The notes under the pieces are model-generated. The model saw only the letters and a list, made by a program, of their open reading frames with translations. It did no database searches and had not been told where the DNA came from. This document shows positions 21,757 to 33,531 of a DNA stretch of 64,000 bases, piece by piece (positions within the stretch are counted from its first letter, which is position 1; each line of letters starts with the position of its first letter). Location of the stretch: NCBI RefSeq assembly GCF_040183065.1, contig NC_091125.1, positions 128,860,121 through 128,924,120 of the forward strand, read 5' to 3'. The stretch is from Periplaneta americana (Eukaryota; Arthropoda; Insecta; Blattodea; Blattidae). The translations under genes were made by a program, and so were the position numbers.

Positions 21757-22700
21757 GGGGTGCACATCAATTGAGCGCGACAGGATTAAAAATGCATCAG
21801 TTGAGCGCGGGGTCAGTTTTGGGTATACATCAGTTGAGCGCGCTGGTCAGTTTTCCCTAGGCTTAGAGATGACACGTAGCGCGTGAGAAAATTTGTGTGC
21901 AGTGAAGTCAGACTTGGTGGAGAAAAATTCAATCCTTGAGGCTTTCTAATGAGTATAAAGATAACAATACAGACAACGGTAAATGATTGCACTGTGTATT
22001 CGATCTTTAATTTCTTGCTTCAAATGAAGTCGGAGGTGCATTTGTTAAAGATTTAATTATCAACAAACCTGTTAATTAAAGTATCACAGGCTTTGCTGAT
22101 TATTTGGTATCAAATTTCATATAACCGGATTCGTTATTTCCCCCTGAAATATGGGCTTCCGATACTGTTACATCAGACAGAGGCGTTCATGTGAGGCGTT
22201 CTACAAAGCTTTTCTCTGAAAATATTGCGCATCCTCATATATTTCTTTCTTCAAGTCATTATTAGGACACAAACTAGCACATATATTAAAATGAATGACA
22301 ACGGGAATATTGTTAGAGCCAGTCCTACATAAGTATAAAAACAGGACACAGTATATGGAAGAATTACTTTGTAAATATAAAGGCGGAAATATTACTAGAA
22401 TTGGTTTCCTACAGAGATTGGCCTACTGTTATCCTAGATATTGAACAATCCATTGCTGGAACAAATATTTTAAACAATTTATCGGTACGAGCATTTTTAC
22501 GAGAGCAGCATTTTTAACCATACTTACCTGTCAATGTACAGAGAGTCCTAAATCTCTACAAAATGGGAAGGGACATTGCTGCGGCTTGTGTTAAACTGAC
22601 CGCCGCGCTAAACTGATGCATCCCAAAACTGACCGCCGCGCTCAACTGATGCATTCAGTTCAGGTAAAATTTTCTCTTGCGCTCAACTGATGAACTCCCC
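21757..22700 (+). mobile_element. Mutator-like (MULE) relic with repeated subtermini
   Basis: Each end carries three copies of CATCAGTTGAGCGCG: 21765, 21795 and 21828 in one orientation, and 22604, 22637 and 22679 in the opposite one, within 33-bp units that also contain GGTCAGTTTTGGG. Between them, on the plus strand, a decayed frame reads FADYLVSNF, then a stop, then PDSLFPPEIWASDT and later ENIAHPHIFL. I recognise this as the carboxy-terminal region of MULE transposases (the usual NNGAESFH segment is mutated). Stops and frameshifts make it inactive. No clear 8-10 bp target duplication was found. Confidence 0.65.
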
Positions 22701-22702
22701 TT

Positions 22703-22818
22703 GGATGAACAGTATAGAGCAGAACAGGTTTCACGGCTCTTAGCCGGCCGACGCGAGGAGGAGGGGGACTCAAGGCCGCGCGAGCCGTGAAACCTGTTCT
22801 GCTCTATAATGTTCACCC
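22703..22818. mobile_element. Short palindromic MITE
   Basis: GGATGAACAGTATAGAGCAG and its continuation AACAGGTTTCACGGCTC are mirrored after a GC-rich 40-bp loop, giving a 116-bp hairpin right against the MULE end. The loop contains GCCGGCCGACGCG and GGCCGCGCG, GC-rich for this window. Confidence 0.75.
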
Positions 22819-23030
22819 AGCAGTATTCAGCTCCCCTAGCTGTGATTAATGTAAGCTTGTAACATGAGATGAATTAGTGCCTGATATGACTGTGTTATTT
22901 GTAAGTTATAACTTATAAGGTAATATTTTCACTTATACTCTATATGCATTGACTGCAATAATAATACTTATCTCCAATGGTCTAATGTCAAAAAATATAA
23001 ACAAGAGCAGGACCCACTCAGAGTTGTGTT
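22819..23030. other. Unassigned stretch
   Basis: Nothing recognised. Confidence 0.3.
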
Positions 23031-23545
23031 TATTATGAAGGTGTATTAATCACTCATTCTGTTCTAAGTGGAATGCTCGTGGATGATGGATATTACAGCC
23101 ACTTTTTGAAACACCATTTATGACCAGCACTACGCCGGAAGCGCCGAAATCTCTTGAATATCAATCTCATTGTGCTTTTCGATGGTGCTTGTTGTCACGT
23201 GGCTGGTTAATTTACTTAACAGGTCAAATTGAGAAATTCTGGAGCATCTTCTGTGTTTTTCGGATATGAGCCTCTGCGACTACGACATTTTCACCAAGAT
23301 GAAAGAACCACTGAGAGGGGTACGCTTTAGAAATAGACAGACCATTTTAACAGCTGTAGAGCAGTCAATTAGAAGGTTAAAGCGAAGTGACGCTATGGAT
23401 GGCAGTCATCCCCTTTAGAGGTGTGGCGGCGGATACGTGATATTGTAGGAATTTACTTTTAAGAACTATGAGTATGACAATTGTGAATTAATGAGTTTTT
23501 ATTCTTAATTAAAGTGTTGCCACTAATTTTCGAATCACCCATGTA
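23031..23545 (+). pseudogene. Mariner-type transposase relic
   Basis: On the plus strand, 23265-23400 reads SLCDYDIFTKMKEPLRGVRF then TILTAVEQSIRRLKRSDAMD, the carboxy-terminal third of a mariner-type transposase around and after the third catalytic aspartate (CDYD). Upstream pieces such as the second aspartate region (FDGACCHV) are shifted between frames. No full frame remains. Confidence 0.7.
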
Positions 23546-24367
23546 TAATGAATGTTATGTTATACCGGTACAGTCGGCAGTCGACATGAGTTCAGTTCTG
23601 TATTAAAGGAATTTTTATTTTTCTGCATAAAAAAGGAATCACTTTCAGCCAGCTCCGGTATAGTCTGAGACTCATTCAGAGTGCATTGCACAATAGTAAA
23701 TCCTTACAATAAATCTTAATTTTTAGATCACGACTATCAAGAGAGACTTCTGAGGCTGCTTAGGCAGACTGCCTCACGTTAAATAAATGGATATATTAAG
23801 AGAGAATCTATTGTATTTCAAATAAATATTCCTTCATCATTTCCAATAAGTTATATATACAGTGCATATTACCATGAAAAAAATGTATCGTTGCATCATA
23901 TTATGCAAATCACATTATTTTATGCACCAAAATTCACGAATATTTTGAATTCAATGAAACTTAATGATGGTATTACGTTTTGTATCTGTAATCGTAAGCG
24001 GTTGCCGTTTTCCAAGAAAGCCAACAATAATAATACTACGAATGTACCGAACAATCCTCAAGCTAGAAATACTGGTACGGGTATGTTCTTTGAACGCTAT
24101 AAAAATATATTGAACTCCAGAAGTTAATTAGATAATGAAGCACGTGCTAAATGGATCTACTTCATAAGTACCGGAGCTTTTATTACGTCACATAGGTACG
24201 TACGTTTTTAATAATAGTGGGGGAAGAAGATGAGATAAAAAATATTTAGCCAAAATAGAATGTGCATTTAGGCTACAGTAATATATTATAATATACTACC
24301 CGGAACACTGAAAGAGTTTAGCTTAGTTTTTTTTTTACCGTGTGCGGAGGAGGGACCCGAAGGCTTA
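23546..24367. other. Unassigned stretch
   Basis: AT-rich. The open frame 23891-24127 has no recognisable domain. Confidence 0.35.
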
Positions 24368-24567
24368 AGGCTGGTTAACAATAAACCGGGAACGGAAACA
24401 ACAACGAGAACGAGAACGGAAATATTGTTGAAATAAATGTATTTAAATGTGAGCGTTCACAATTGACTATTGTGAATACTCATATTTAAATACATTTATT
24501 CTAACAATATTTCCGTTCTCGTTCTCGTTGTAGTTTCCGTTCCCGGTTTATTGTGAACCAGCCTTTA
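24365..24567. mobile_element. PIF/Harbinger-type MITE with TTA duplication
   Basis: AGGCTGGTTAACAATAAACC at the left (24368) and its complement ending CCAGCCT at 24564. The arms continue for about 70 bp (cgggaacggaaac, gagaacgagaacggaaatat). TTA flanks both ends (24365-24367 and 24565-24567), as expected for PIF/Harbinger. 197 bp, almost fully palindromic. Confidence 0.8.
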
Positions 24568-24585
24568 CTCTGCAGCCAGAATAAT

Positions 24586-24840
24586 CTTTGATGAGCGATC
24601 ATAAGAGTACAAGTCAAAAAACCTTATTTTACAGGAGAGCAAAAAAAACTGTTTAACATCGTACATGATTTTGAAGATTTATTTTATACTGTTATGTGCA
24701 TCAGAGAATGCGGCGTTCTACAGCAGGTTTTGACTTGTACTCTTTTTACCAGACATAGATATCGAGCTGATGATGACAAAACTGTACATATCTCAATTTC
24801 GCCAAAAATTGACTTGTACTCTTATGATCGCCCATCAAAG
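24586..24840. mobile_element. MITE with CTTTGATGNGCGATC arms
   Basis: CTTTGATGAGCGATCATAAG and following AGTACAAGTCAA (24586-24616) mirror 24809-24840. An internal third copy of 'tttgacttgtactctt' lies near 24728. The open frame 24694-25056 starts inside it and is not supported as a gene. Confidence 0.75.
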
Positions 24841-27800
24841 TATTGTGCTTACCACTCCTATTGTGTGAAAGATTGGGTAGCTGAGTTTAGCTTAGCTAGT
24901 AATTTTACTGATTTGCAAAGTCTGTCCGTCGAAATTTTGAAGACACAAGAAAAGATATCCATTAGGCTAAATTGGAACAAGCCACGGAAATCTTTAGACA
25001 ATCAACAGGGTGTAATAAAATTGAGATCGTTTCTAAATGTTATGTACGTTAGCTAAGGCCGTCACAGTTCAGTAAAATACTAGTAGTCTTACCGGTTTTA
25101 CCAGCATCATCATTTTGGGATCAGGAATCTGTTGCTAAAATTTTTATCTAAATGGACAAACGTCCCTAGTTTCTTGATTTTTTAAAAATTAACATCTTTG
25201 TAAATACATAGGCCCTACATAAAATCTAGAATTTTCGTCAAAAGAATCAAGCTTGTTATACATAGGGCCTAATGCAGTTGTGAAATTGTAGCTTGTTGTG
25301 AATATTATGCCTACTTGTAACAAAGATAAAGAACAAAAGAGATAACTTCTTCAGTATTCATGTTAAATATGTTAATGGTGTCACACAAATGTGACAAAGG
25401 AGCTCAAGATGATTTGGTTCTTATGTACATTCTTACTACAAGGTGACATAGCCTCATAAGAATATTCAGTTTCGTGGGGTCACTAATTTTCTGATTAGCC
25501 TACATCACGTTTTACTGGTCTATTTTAAAATCCAAACTACAATGGTCCGATGTAGAAGCCAGTATTTCAACAATACAATATTTAGGAAATTCCGACATTG
25601 ACAGCAGCCCTACAGCTCTGATGGATTTCCTACATCTAAAGTAAACTCACTGTACAACAATAAGTCTATGTATACCAAAATGAAATACGGTAATCAAAAT
25701 GTTGAACTGCAAGATAAGTGGGTGAAAATATTCAAAATTATTTAGGCGGGCTATTAAATGTAGGAAACCTCGCAATATCGACTCTACCAAAATTTGTAGA
25801 ATTTTATTTTTGGATTACCGGATCAAATGCATGGGTAGAAATAAGTCTAACTTACTTTCCTCAAGTAGCTACCGGTATTCGAACAATTACTAGCCATAAC
25901 TTAAATTCTTCTTGCGCCGAAATGTATAAAAATAATGAGACCAAATAAAATTATAGGTAAAAAGTCAGTGCGTAATTCTCAAATTGGACTTGAATTTATA
26001 TTTGCCTTAAGCTATGCTTAGGTCTACATTAATTAAACATTGTATAATAAACAGTAAACCCTAAGTAAGTTTAAGATGTTTTTACCGGCAATGTTCAGCA
26101 CTATTCTGACCTAGAACGTACAGTATATTACTTTGTGCCCCCCTTTGTGTGGATCAATTTCAAAACACGGATACCTGCCTTTCCTTCCTATTCCAAAATT
26201 CCAACCTTGTGCACACAAAATAAATCATTGGCACTGAAAAGTGCCTTTTCGTAAGCATGATGATGCGCATTCGACAAAGACAGACAAATATGCTGTTTTT
26301 TAGTATTTCAAAATAATTGTTGCCAGTGAGGTATCCGTATACTGAAATTTTCCTCCTTTTTTTTTACGGTGTAGTTTGTTAGGTAGGCCTACTTCATTGA
26401 GGTACCAGTATCTATTGTTTCAGTAATCTATTGTTGGCATATTTTGTTTAATTTAGGCATTGTTACTATTTCAGGGTTGTAATATTTCACCCAAAAATAA
26501 TACATAGTTCATAAAAACAAGACTGTTTCGAGTTTGTTTGGGGTTTGTATTAAATAACAGAACAATAAAACCTTCGCGTATCCTTATATGATTTGATCTC
26601 ATCTTGCTAGGTGAATTCCACGATCATTGTTCACTGCATCTTAAAAAATGTACATTTGCCCCTGAAACTTGTATGCAAATAAAAAAATGCATTTATAACA
26701 TAAATGAATCATACCTGACATGTTGATACTTGCAGAGCGACGATTTTATCCACTACATAAGTATCGCGTAACTTCACAATAAAAATAATAATACTGAACA
26801 CAATTCCACTTCAACCCACTCCAATACATTTTTCGCTGCATTTAAAAGAATATCTTAATTTAAATGTCATTAAAATTTCACAGGAGTGGAGCACATTGTT
26901 CTAGGTCCTAAACATATCCAAGCCAATCAATTTTATTTGGAAAACTTCAGTCCCTACTGCCACTTCACGGTGATATGTTTCTCACTTTAGCAATACTACG
27001 TATACGCAAAGATAATGCACCCACAAACACTTCTCACTCTATTGACAACACACTAAATCACTACAATCACACCAAATTTCCATGTTACGATCAAAGTCAA
27101 CAAGTAATTATTGAAAATCACGAGCTGTTTGATGACTGGCTGCATTTGTTTACAACGTCTAAGCCTCTACGATCATTCAACCCATTCAGTAATTCATAAA
27201 TACGAACGGAAGTTATCAGTGGTGGAAGCAGTGGCAGTCATGGCCATCATGGCCACCTACGTGAAAATGTTCCGAAGTGTACTTCGTGTTTTACAGATGG
27301 CAGCACTAATCCGATCAATATTTGAAACGCTGTGAAGAAGAGTGTCATAAGTGGGTACTTATCTTTTACACAGGGAAATCCAATGACGTGTAGCAAATTT
27401 GAGCAATGTATGGTTATCATAATTATTAATTAATTATATAACTACAAATTAATTAAAGTGAAAGCACTGTTATATGAGCAATCATTCATCTTTCGCAAAC
27501 AAAGTAGAGTTCAGTGAATTCAATTGAAGTGATGGTATTAGTCTATATTTTGGTTTTATAATCAGAGAAATTACTTTAACAAATTTATGTAGCGTTTATT
27601 CTTTCTTCGAATAAAACAACAATGAACAATAAGCCTAAGGATATATAAAGTAACTTATATCTCTATCATCTTCCAAAGAGAATAAATCAATGGCGAAATC
27701 ATTCATTCCCCGCTTCTTAAAAATAGTTACCTGTGTACTGGACTCTTAGTTAGGTGGTCAGCATTGCACAAAGGTAGTCTTTACGTGACAAGGGATAGCG

Positions 27801-27894
27801 AAAGTAGGGAAACTTTGGTAAAATAGCGCCACTCAAAGTTAACTCGTGTCCACTATTCTGTTCCCCCACTCCCAAACAATGTTCTCATTACTTC
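24841..27894. other. Unassigned stretch (3 kb)
   Basis: AT-rich, low in recognisable repeats. Open frames at 24694-25056, 25718-25948, 26975-27199 and 27111-27335 have no domain that I recognise. The 27190-27330 piece (ATGGCAG and ATGGCC repeats, non-AT) is the only part with a coding-like base composition. I cannot assign it. Confidence 0.4.
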
Positions 27895-27895
27895 A

Positions 27896-28144
27896 ATAAC
27901 TGAGCCGTTGAGAGCAGAAGTGGTGTAAGTCAAATATGGCCAATGAGGGTTAAAGTAAACATTCTGTAAAATACACCGCAAAGTAGCAATTAATATTCAG
28001 TTTATTTAAACTATTAGTAGTCAGTGGATAGCACGAAGGACATATTAATTGCTATTTTGCGCTGTATTTTACAGAATTTTTACTTTAAACCTCATTACCC
28101 AATTTTGACTTACACCACTTCTGTCCGAACAGCTCAACTGTTAC
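27896..28144. mobile_element. Foldback MITE
   Basis: Arms of about 80 bp (27915-27996 and 28042-28123) are inverted copies: CAGAAGTGGTGTAAGTCAAA, 'attctgtaaaataca' and 'gcaattaatat'. The pairing continues outward through GAGC-GTTGAG. 249 bp, non-coding. Confidence 0.8.
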
Positions 28145-29163
28145 CGGTAAGCTTATAACGTTCCATAGTAATTATTCACATATCCTCACGTTGTAATATG
28201 ATAAATCTCTTTTAAAGATTAGCTTAAACTTTTTTTTTTTGCATCTAGGCGATAAACATATACAAAAGTAGTCTAATCAAGCTAGTTAATACTGACTTTT
28301 AACAGCAGGGACATATTTTGTCCTACGATGAAAGAGTAATGGGACGGTACATTAAAATTATATATATATTGTCTTGGCTAGTAATAATCAACTTTCAAAA
28401 CATTGTAATGGTGTGGAGTACAAACAAGAAGAGTTACACTGCCGTATCAAAAATTTCTCTCCGCGCAGTAATATTTTGGAGATCCTTCACTAAGTAAAAG
28501 GTAAAAACAAAAGGTAAAAACATACAAGGAGCATCTTCCTTATGTCATGCAGACTATCATCAGTTTTAGAATATAGGAAAAAGTGACATTTAGCCATTCT
28601 TCTAATAAGTAGGCCTACGCAACCCAGTTCTGGTGTGGGACTATCGTGACGTCACTGAAGATTGTCCATATTTAGTTCTGTCCACGTCAATGCTCTTCGA
28701 TATTCAGAGTGTTGGCGCCATCATTGCAAGAGTGTACCGTACAGGATTCGAATGTATTATGTTGTATTTTAATTCTGTTGTAGCTTAGTAATTACAGTAT
28801 GTGTCACTTTTGACGTGTCCCATATCATGTATGTGATCAGTTGGATGCAAGAAATGAATATGAATATGGATATTACTGAATTTGTATTGGTCGCATACTT
28901 ATCTATTGATCTTCCTCATTGTGTTTCTACTATAGCAGTCGCATTCAATCGGAGCTCAGGGACAGAATAATCAAATAGTGTTGTAATTTACCGTTAGAGC
29001 ATATTATTTCACTGTAGTGTTCTGAACTGAGCCTGGAAATAAAATGAATGGCTCTGTAACTTAAATAAACTATGAAGACATACCTGGTTAATTTAGCATT
29101 TTCCCAATCTCATCCCATATGTTCTTTCTCCATATTGCATTGCTTTAATTCTAATTTCATAAA
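28145..29163. other. Unassigned intergenic stretch with a CRE palindrome
   Basis: No gene is seen. A TGACGTCA palindrome lies at 28647-28654 within a less AT-rich segment (28615-28740). Confidence 0.4.
28647..28654. promoter_or_regulatory. Perfect CRE palindrome TGACGTCA
   Basis: An exact cAMP-response element lies in the interval between the two divergently arranged host genes, 3.6 kb upstream of the ATPase beta start codon and 9.1 kb from the Skywalker exon. One 8-mer is expected about once per 64 kb by chance, so function is only a possibility. Confidence 0.25.
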
Positions 29164-29903
29164 TTATAAAGCTCTTCATATGATTATGTCTCGTGACCAG
29201 AATATTGTACGAAATGGAAATATAAAAATTAGAGATTTATCCTTCGAAGAGGTGGAAAAATTCAAATATCTTGGAGCAACTGTAACAAACATAAATGACA
29301 CTCAGGAGGAAATTAAACTCAGAATAAATATGGGAAATGCCTGTTATTATTCGGTTAAGAAGCTTTTGTCATCTAGTCTGCTGTCAAAAAATCTGAAAGT
29401 TAGAATTTATAAAACGGTTATATTACCGGTTGTTCTTTATGGTTGTGAAACTTGGACTCTCACTTTGAGAGAGGAACACAGATTAAGGATGTTTGAGAAT
29501 AAGGTTCTTAGGAAAATATTTTGACCTAAGAGGGATGAAGTTACAGGAGAATAGACACAACGCAGAACTGCACACATTGTATTGTTCACTTGAAATAATT
29601 AGGAACATTAAATTCAGACGTTTGAGAAAGGCAGGGGCATGTAGTACGTATGAGCGAATCCAGAAATGCATATAGAGTGTTAGTTGGGAGGCCGGAGGGA
29701 AAAAGACCTTTGGGGAGTCCGAGACGTAGATGGGAGGATAATATTGAAATGGATTTGAGTGAGGTGGAATATGATGATAGAGACTGGATTAATCTTGCAC
29801 AGGATAGGGACCGCTGGCGGGCTTATGTGAGGGCGGCAATGAACCTTCGGGTTCTTTAAAAGCCATAAGTATGTGCGTAGGCCTAAGTATAAAGCTCTTC
29901 ATA
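29164..29903 (+). mobile_element. 5'-truncated RTE-like LINE with 16-bp duplication
   Basis: TATAAAGCTCTTCATA flanks the insertion at 29164-29179 and 29888-29903. Inside, the plus strand encodes the end of an endonuclease/reverse-transcriptase protein: [47 protein letters not shown], then KIF followed by TGA where the sister copy has GGA. After further frameshifts the terminal [20 protein letters not shown] and AQDRDRWRAYVRAAMNLRVL follow. The reverse-transcriptase core is missing because of 5' truncation. The sister copy is at 30543-31493 on the other strand. Confidence 0.92.
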
Positions 29904-30390
29904 CTGTTGAACTTAATAAAATAACCTTCGCGTTATCCATTTCATTACACCTTCATTATTGCCGCGATTGGAGGCCTTGCAATCGATATAATTTGTCATG
30001 ATATTCTATATTTCGATTTTGGACTGTACGGAAATCCGTTTAGAATTCTCTGGCAAGAATTCCGGACGGAATCCTGTCATGCGGACAGAGGTGATGCTCC
30101 ATTTAAAATAATGCAAATAATAAAAATCCGAACGCGCCGTACGAAGCCGTTCCGGTAAGTGATCGCCTACGTTAATAGAATTGTTCCAACAACAATAATT
30201 TCAAAAACAATTTTAATATTATCATGTGTCCTTGACTATCATAAATTCTTGTGCTGTAAAACCAGTAACTGAGGGGAATATCTTTGGAATTACTTACAGG
30301 ATCTCAGAAGGTATTAGCATAGGCAAGCCTTGTAGGATACGTAGAGACGGGTCCGTATACTTAATTTTACTCGCTTTTGCTTCCTTTTCG
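29904..30390. other. Unassigned stretch
   Basis: Nothing recognised. 'atttgttttactcgcttttg'-like sequence near 30360 matches the outer part of foldback element F. Confidence 0.35.
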
Positions 30391-30394
30391 AAAA

Positions 30395-30438
<44 letters not shown>
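30391..30438. repeat. A13 run followed by (AT)n
   Basis: Homopolymer A13 grading into an AT dinucleotide array of about 35 bp, inside foldback element F. Confidence 0.9.
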
Positions 30439-30439
<1 letters not shown>

Positions 30440-30444
<5 letters not shown>

Positions 30445-31600
30445 AAATATTTCATAGCGTACCTTATTTTGTGAAAGCTATTGAATTAATTCCCGGCTAA
30501 TATGATCAGTCTATTTAAGAGAGTAGTGCATTATGATAATAAATACTTACTTGCAAATGGCTTTTAAGGAACCCGAAGGCTCATCGCCGCCCTCACATAA
30601 GCCCGCCATCGGTCCCTATCCTGTGCAAGATTAATCTAGTCTCTATCATCATATCCCACCTCCCTCAAATCCATTTTAATATTATCCTCCCATCTACGTC
30701 TCGGCCTCCCTAAAGGTCTTTTTCCCTCCTGTCTCCCAACTAACACTCTACATGCATTTCTGGATTCGCCCATACGTGCTACATGCCCTGCCCATCTCAA
30801 ACGTCTGGATTTAATGTTCCTAATTATGTCAGGTGAAGAATACAATGCGTGCAGTTCTGTGCTGTGTAACTTTCTCCATTCTCCTGTAACTTCATCCCGC
30901 TTAGCCCCAAATATTTTCCTAAGCACCTTATTCTCAAACACCCTGAACCTATGTTCCTCTCTCAGAGTGAGAGTCCAAGTTTCACAACCATACAGAACAA
31001 CCGGTAATATAACTGTTTTATAAATTCTAACTTTCAGATTTTTGGACAGCAGACTGGATGATAAGAGCTTCTCAACCGAATAATAAAACGCGTTTCCCAT
31101 ATTTATTCTGCGTTTAATTTCCTCCCGAGTGTCATTTATATTTGTTACTGTTGCTCCAAGATATTTGAATTTGTCCACCTCTTCGAAGGATAAATCTCCA
31201 ATTTTTATATTTACATTTCGTACAATATTCTGGTCACGAGACATAATCATATACTTTGTCTTTTCGGGATTTACTTCCAAACTGATCGCTCTACTTGCTT
31301 CAAGTAAAATTTCCGTGTTTTCCCTAATCGTTTGTGTATTTTCTCCTAACATATTCACGTCATCCGCATAGACAAGAAGCTGATGTAACCCGTTCAATTC
31401 CAAACCCTGCCTGTTATCCTGAACTTTCCTAATGGCATATTCTAGCGCGAAGTTAAACAGTAAAGGTGATAGTGCATCTCCCTGCTTTAGCCCGCATTAT
31501 GATAATAAGTAATTGAAATAATTTTAGTTTTGTCCTTTAAATGTGCAGAAATTTGATCAGAACAAATGTAAGTTTTCGTTCTGCAAAGGAATTTTAAAAC
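30440..31600. mobile_element. Foldback element F half copy split by a LINE
   Basis: 30440-30542 and 31509-31600 together align with 15180-15365: 'tttcatagcgta', 'ttgaattaattccc', 'gatcagtctatttaagagag', then 'attttagttttgtcctttaa' and 'gtgcagaaatttgatcagaa'. The LINE at 30543-31493 sits between them. Confidence 0.75.
30528..31508 (-). mobile_element. 5'-truncated RTE-like LINE with RT remnant, 15-bp duplication
   Basis: GCATTATGATAATAA is duplicated at 30528-30542 and 31494-31508. The minus strand begins at 31493 within the reverse-transcriptase domain: [20 protein letters not shown], then [12 protein letters not shown] carrying the YADD catalytic box. It continues through [50 protein letters not shown] and [22 protein letters not shown] replaces the tryptophan codon of YDDRDW near 30635, after which INLAQDRDRWRAYV follows. 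Intact from the YADD box to that stop (255 residues), so fairly young. The family encodes an endonuclease and RT for target-primed integration. This copy lacks the endonuclease. Confidence 0.93.
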
Positions 31601-32268
31601 GTAATGCAATGTGACAACAATGTAAAGTTTATTATTGCCTATAAGTAAACAAACGACATATTTTTTTGGCCCTAGGGCCTATAAATGTTCTTTTAAACCC
31701 CCAAGGTAGACCTATTTTGGACTGTATTCCATGGAAAAATTGAACAATTATTATGGACTACTGCGTCACAAAAGAAATTACATTCCGGTGTGCGTGTAAT
31801 AAACAGTAGGTAAGCAGAAGTACCTTCGATTAATCACTTCAAACCAACGTGAATATAGCGTGGATTGTACATGAAAATAATTTCCTATGTTGCCCCCATT
31901 TGCATCATTGTTTACGTAAATGAAAACAAATGAAAATTTGCAAGCCACATAAACATTATTATTTTGAAGAAATACAGGAAACAAAAACATGAGTAATATT
32001 CATCGTTCTTAATGATCTTAGGATAGAAAATAACAATGAAATATGTATAAAATAGAAATTACATACAGGTGAGCCCATAACACACAATAAGTAGAAGCAT
32101 CTTTAATTAATAAGCTTAAATTATTCCATGTGTAGTGTAAGAGTGGTCTATCTGCAACGACGTCTCCTAGCAATATTAATTAGTCTACTCTTGACGGATT
32201 TTAGCGAGTAAAATATTATGGGCTTAGCTTATGATTATTAAATATTGTGATTACATACTCTGTGAAGT
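31601..32268. other. Unassigned region upstream of the ATPase beta start
   Basis: Expected to hold the 5' UTR or promoter if the coding start at 32269 is right. No convincing TATA box or initiator can be singled out in this AT-rich sequence. Confidence 0.35.
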
Positions 32269-32380
32269 ATGATGGAAGACAGCAGGTCAGCATTAAATAT
32301 GAGTCCACTGAGAATTTTTCTTAGATTCATGTGGAATCCGAAGAAAAAGACTTGCATGAAACGCACATTTACCAGCTGGC
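32269..32380 (+). CDS. ATPase beta subunit exon 1 (start, cytosolic tail)
   Basis: Encodes 37 residues plus one base. ATG ATG at 32269 is preceded in frame by TGA at 32263, which supports the start. A later ATG at 32299 is also possible. The tail contains RFMWNPKKKTCMKRTFTSW, matching the family pattern of an aromatic-N-P/K-x-x-x motif followed by RT-x-x-SW just before the membrane. In pumps this cytosolic segment lies beside the alpha subunit's M7/M10. The donor GGC|GTGAGT is strong. Basic KKK and KR residues next to the membrane fit a type II protein with its amino end inside. Confidence 0.85.
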
Positions 32381-32506
32381 GTGAGTATTTCCGCTTTTAT
32401 GACTTACTCAGTCTGTAATTTTTGTTTTTAAAGTATATAATATTTCAGTCTTAACATTTCAAAGTTGTACTCTCCAGATAAAAATGAATTTTATTTTATG
32501 TTTCAG

Positions 32507-32635
32507 TGAAATTAATAATTTTCTACATAATATTCTTCGGAGTTCTTATTGCGACTTTCGTAGGTATGCTTTATGTGTATAAGGCACTTGTATTGGATAA
32601 AATTGCTCCTACAATTCAACGAAGCGAAGGACCAG
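32507..32635 (+). CDS. ATPase beta subunit exon 2 (transmembrane helix)
   Basis: Begins after acceptor TTTCAG, completing a leucine codon (C|TG), and ends GGACCAG|GTATTT in phase 1. It encodes KLIIFYIIFFGVLIATFVGM and LYVYKALVL, one hydrophobic helix of about 23 residues (residues 40-62 of the protein), then the juxtamembrane DKIAPTIQRSEGPG. The FY-x-x-F(Y/F)-G pattern is the usual beta-subunit helix that packs against M7 of the alpha subunit. In other family members a proline-glycine stretch follows in the same place, before the GLGFRP motif of the next exon. The intron before it is only 126 bp. Confidence 0.9.
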
Positions 32636-33531
32636 GTATTTTGTATTAACAGTAAAAATAAATAGTCTATATATTTATAATAATAAACCTTCAATATAGC
32701 CTGGTAATAGGATAACTAAGATTTAAGATTTCAACTGTGTTCGACGTGATGCAAGATTTTTGGGTTTTTGTATCATGTCATAGATGTTGTGGTGCAAAAG
32801 CACAAAAATCTCACATCCTAGAATAAAAAAACTGCAATTTTTGACATGTAATGTCTATATTCGACCAACAGCAATAGAAAAAAAGGAAGGATATTGTGGA
32901 ATGTACGACAAAATCTCCTCGGCAGCTGTTATCTAATAATGAACTTTCCTTCCGAAAACGGTTTTGATGACATCTCCCACTCAAGTTTGTAGCTGTCTGG
33001 AACGATTGATGCTCTTTCAGCTTCTTGAAGGGGATCGCACTGGGTGTCCACGTTTGATTTCAAATATTCTAACAAAATTTCCCGAGCAACACCAAGCAGT
33101 TTGTCTTCACCATATTCTTTGCATGAATGTTCTGAGATGTGTCCTGATAGTAGTGAAAAAATAATAGGTTGTTTTCATTCGGTTAACCAGTTAATTACCG
33201 GTTATTTTTGCTTGCCAGATTAACTGGTAACATGTTATTATCCTCAATAACCGAACGACCGATTATTTTCCTCAACAACCGAACAAGTAGTTATTTTTTT
33301 TTTAAATATACACCGAATCAAATGTATTTTAAGTTTATCTCAAATTTAATGTCAGTCGAACATCATTTCCTTTTATTATTTTGTACGCCATGTAAATAAC
33401 TCTATATACAAATTGTCTCGTAGACAATTCCTTGATGGGGTATGGGTTACTTGCTTCACTTACTTTATCTGTCCGAAGATGGCAAAATGAAATTCGAATT
33501 CGAATCAATGTAAATAATATATGCCTATCCT
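32636..33531. other. ATPase beta intron 2, left part
   Basis: AT-rich. 33165-33300 has several diverged copies of 'aaccggttatt'/'ccgaac' (for example ttaaccagttaattaccggt). The open frame 32964-33164 has no recognised domain. Confidence 0.4.

Noticed and set aside
21765-22692. CRISPR-like array from the repeated CATCAGTTGAGCGCG units.
   Set aside because: Only three units per side, mirrored at the two ends of a transposon relic, with no spacers of regular length and in an animal genome.
30636-31403. A 255-residue open frame as a host gene.
   Set aside because: It is the end of an RTE-like LINE with a YADD box and an exact target duplication.
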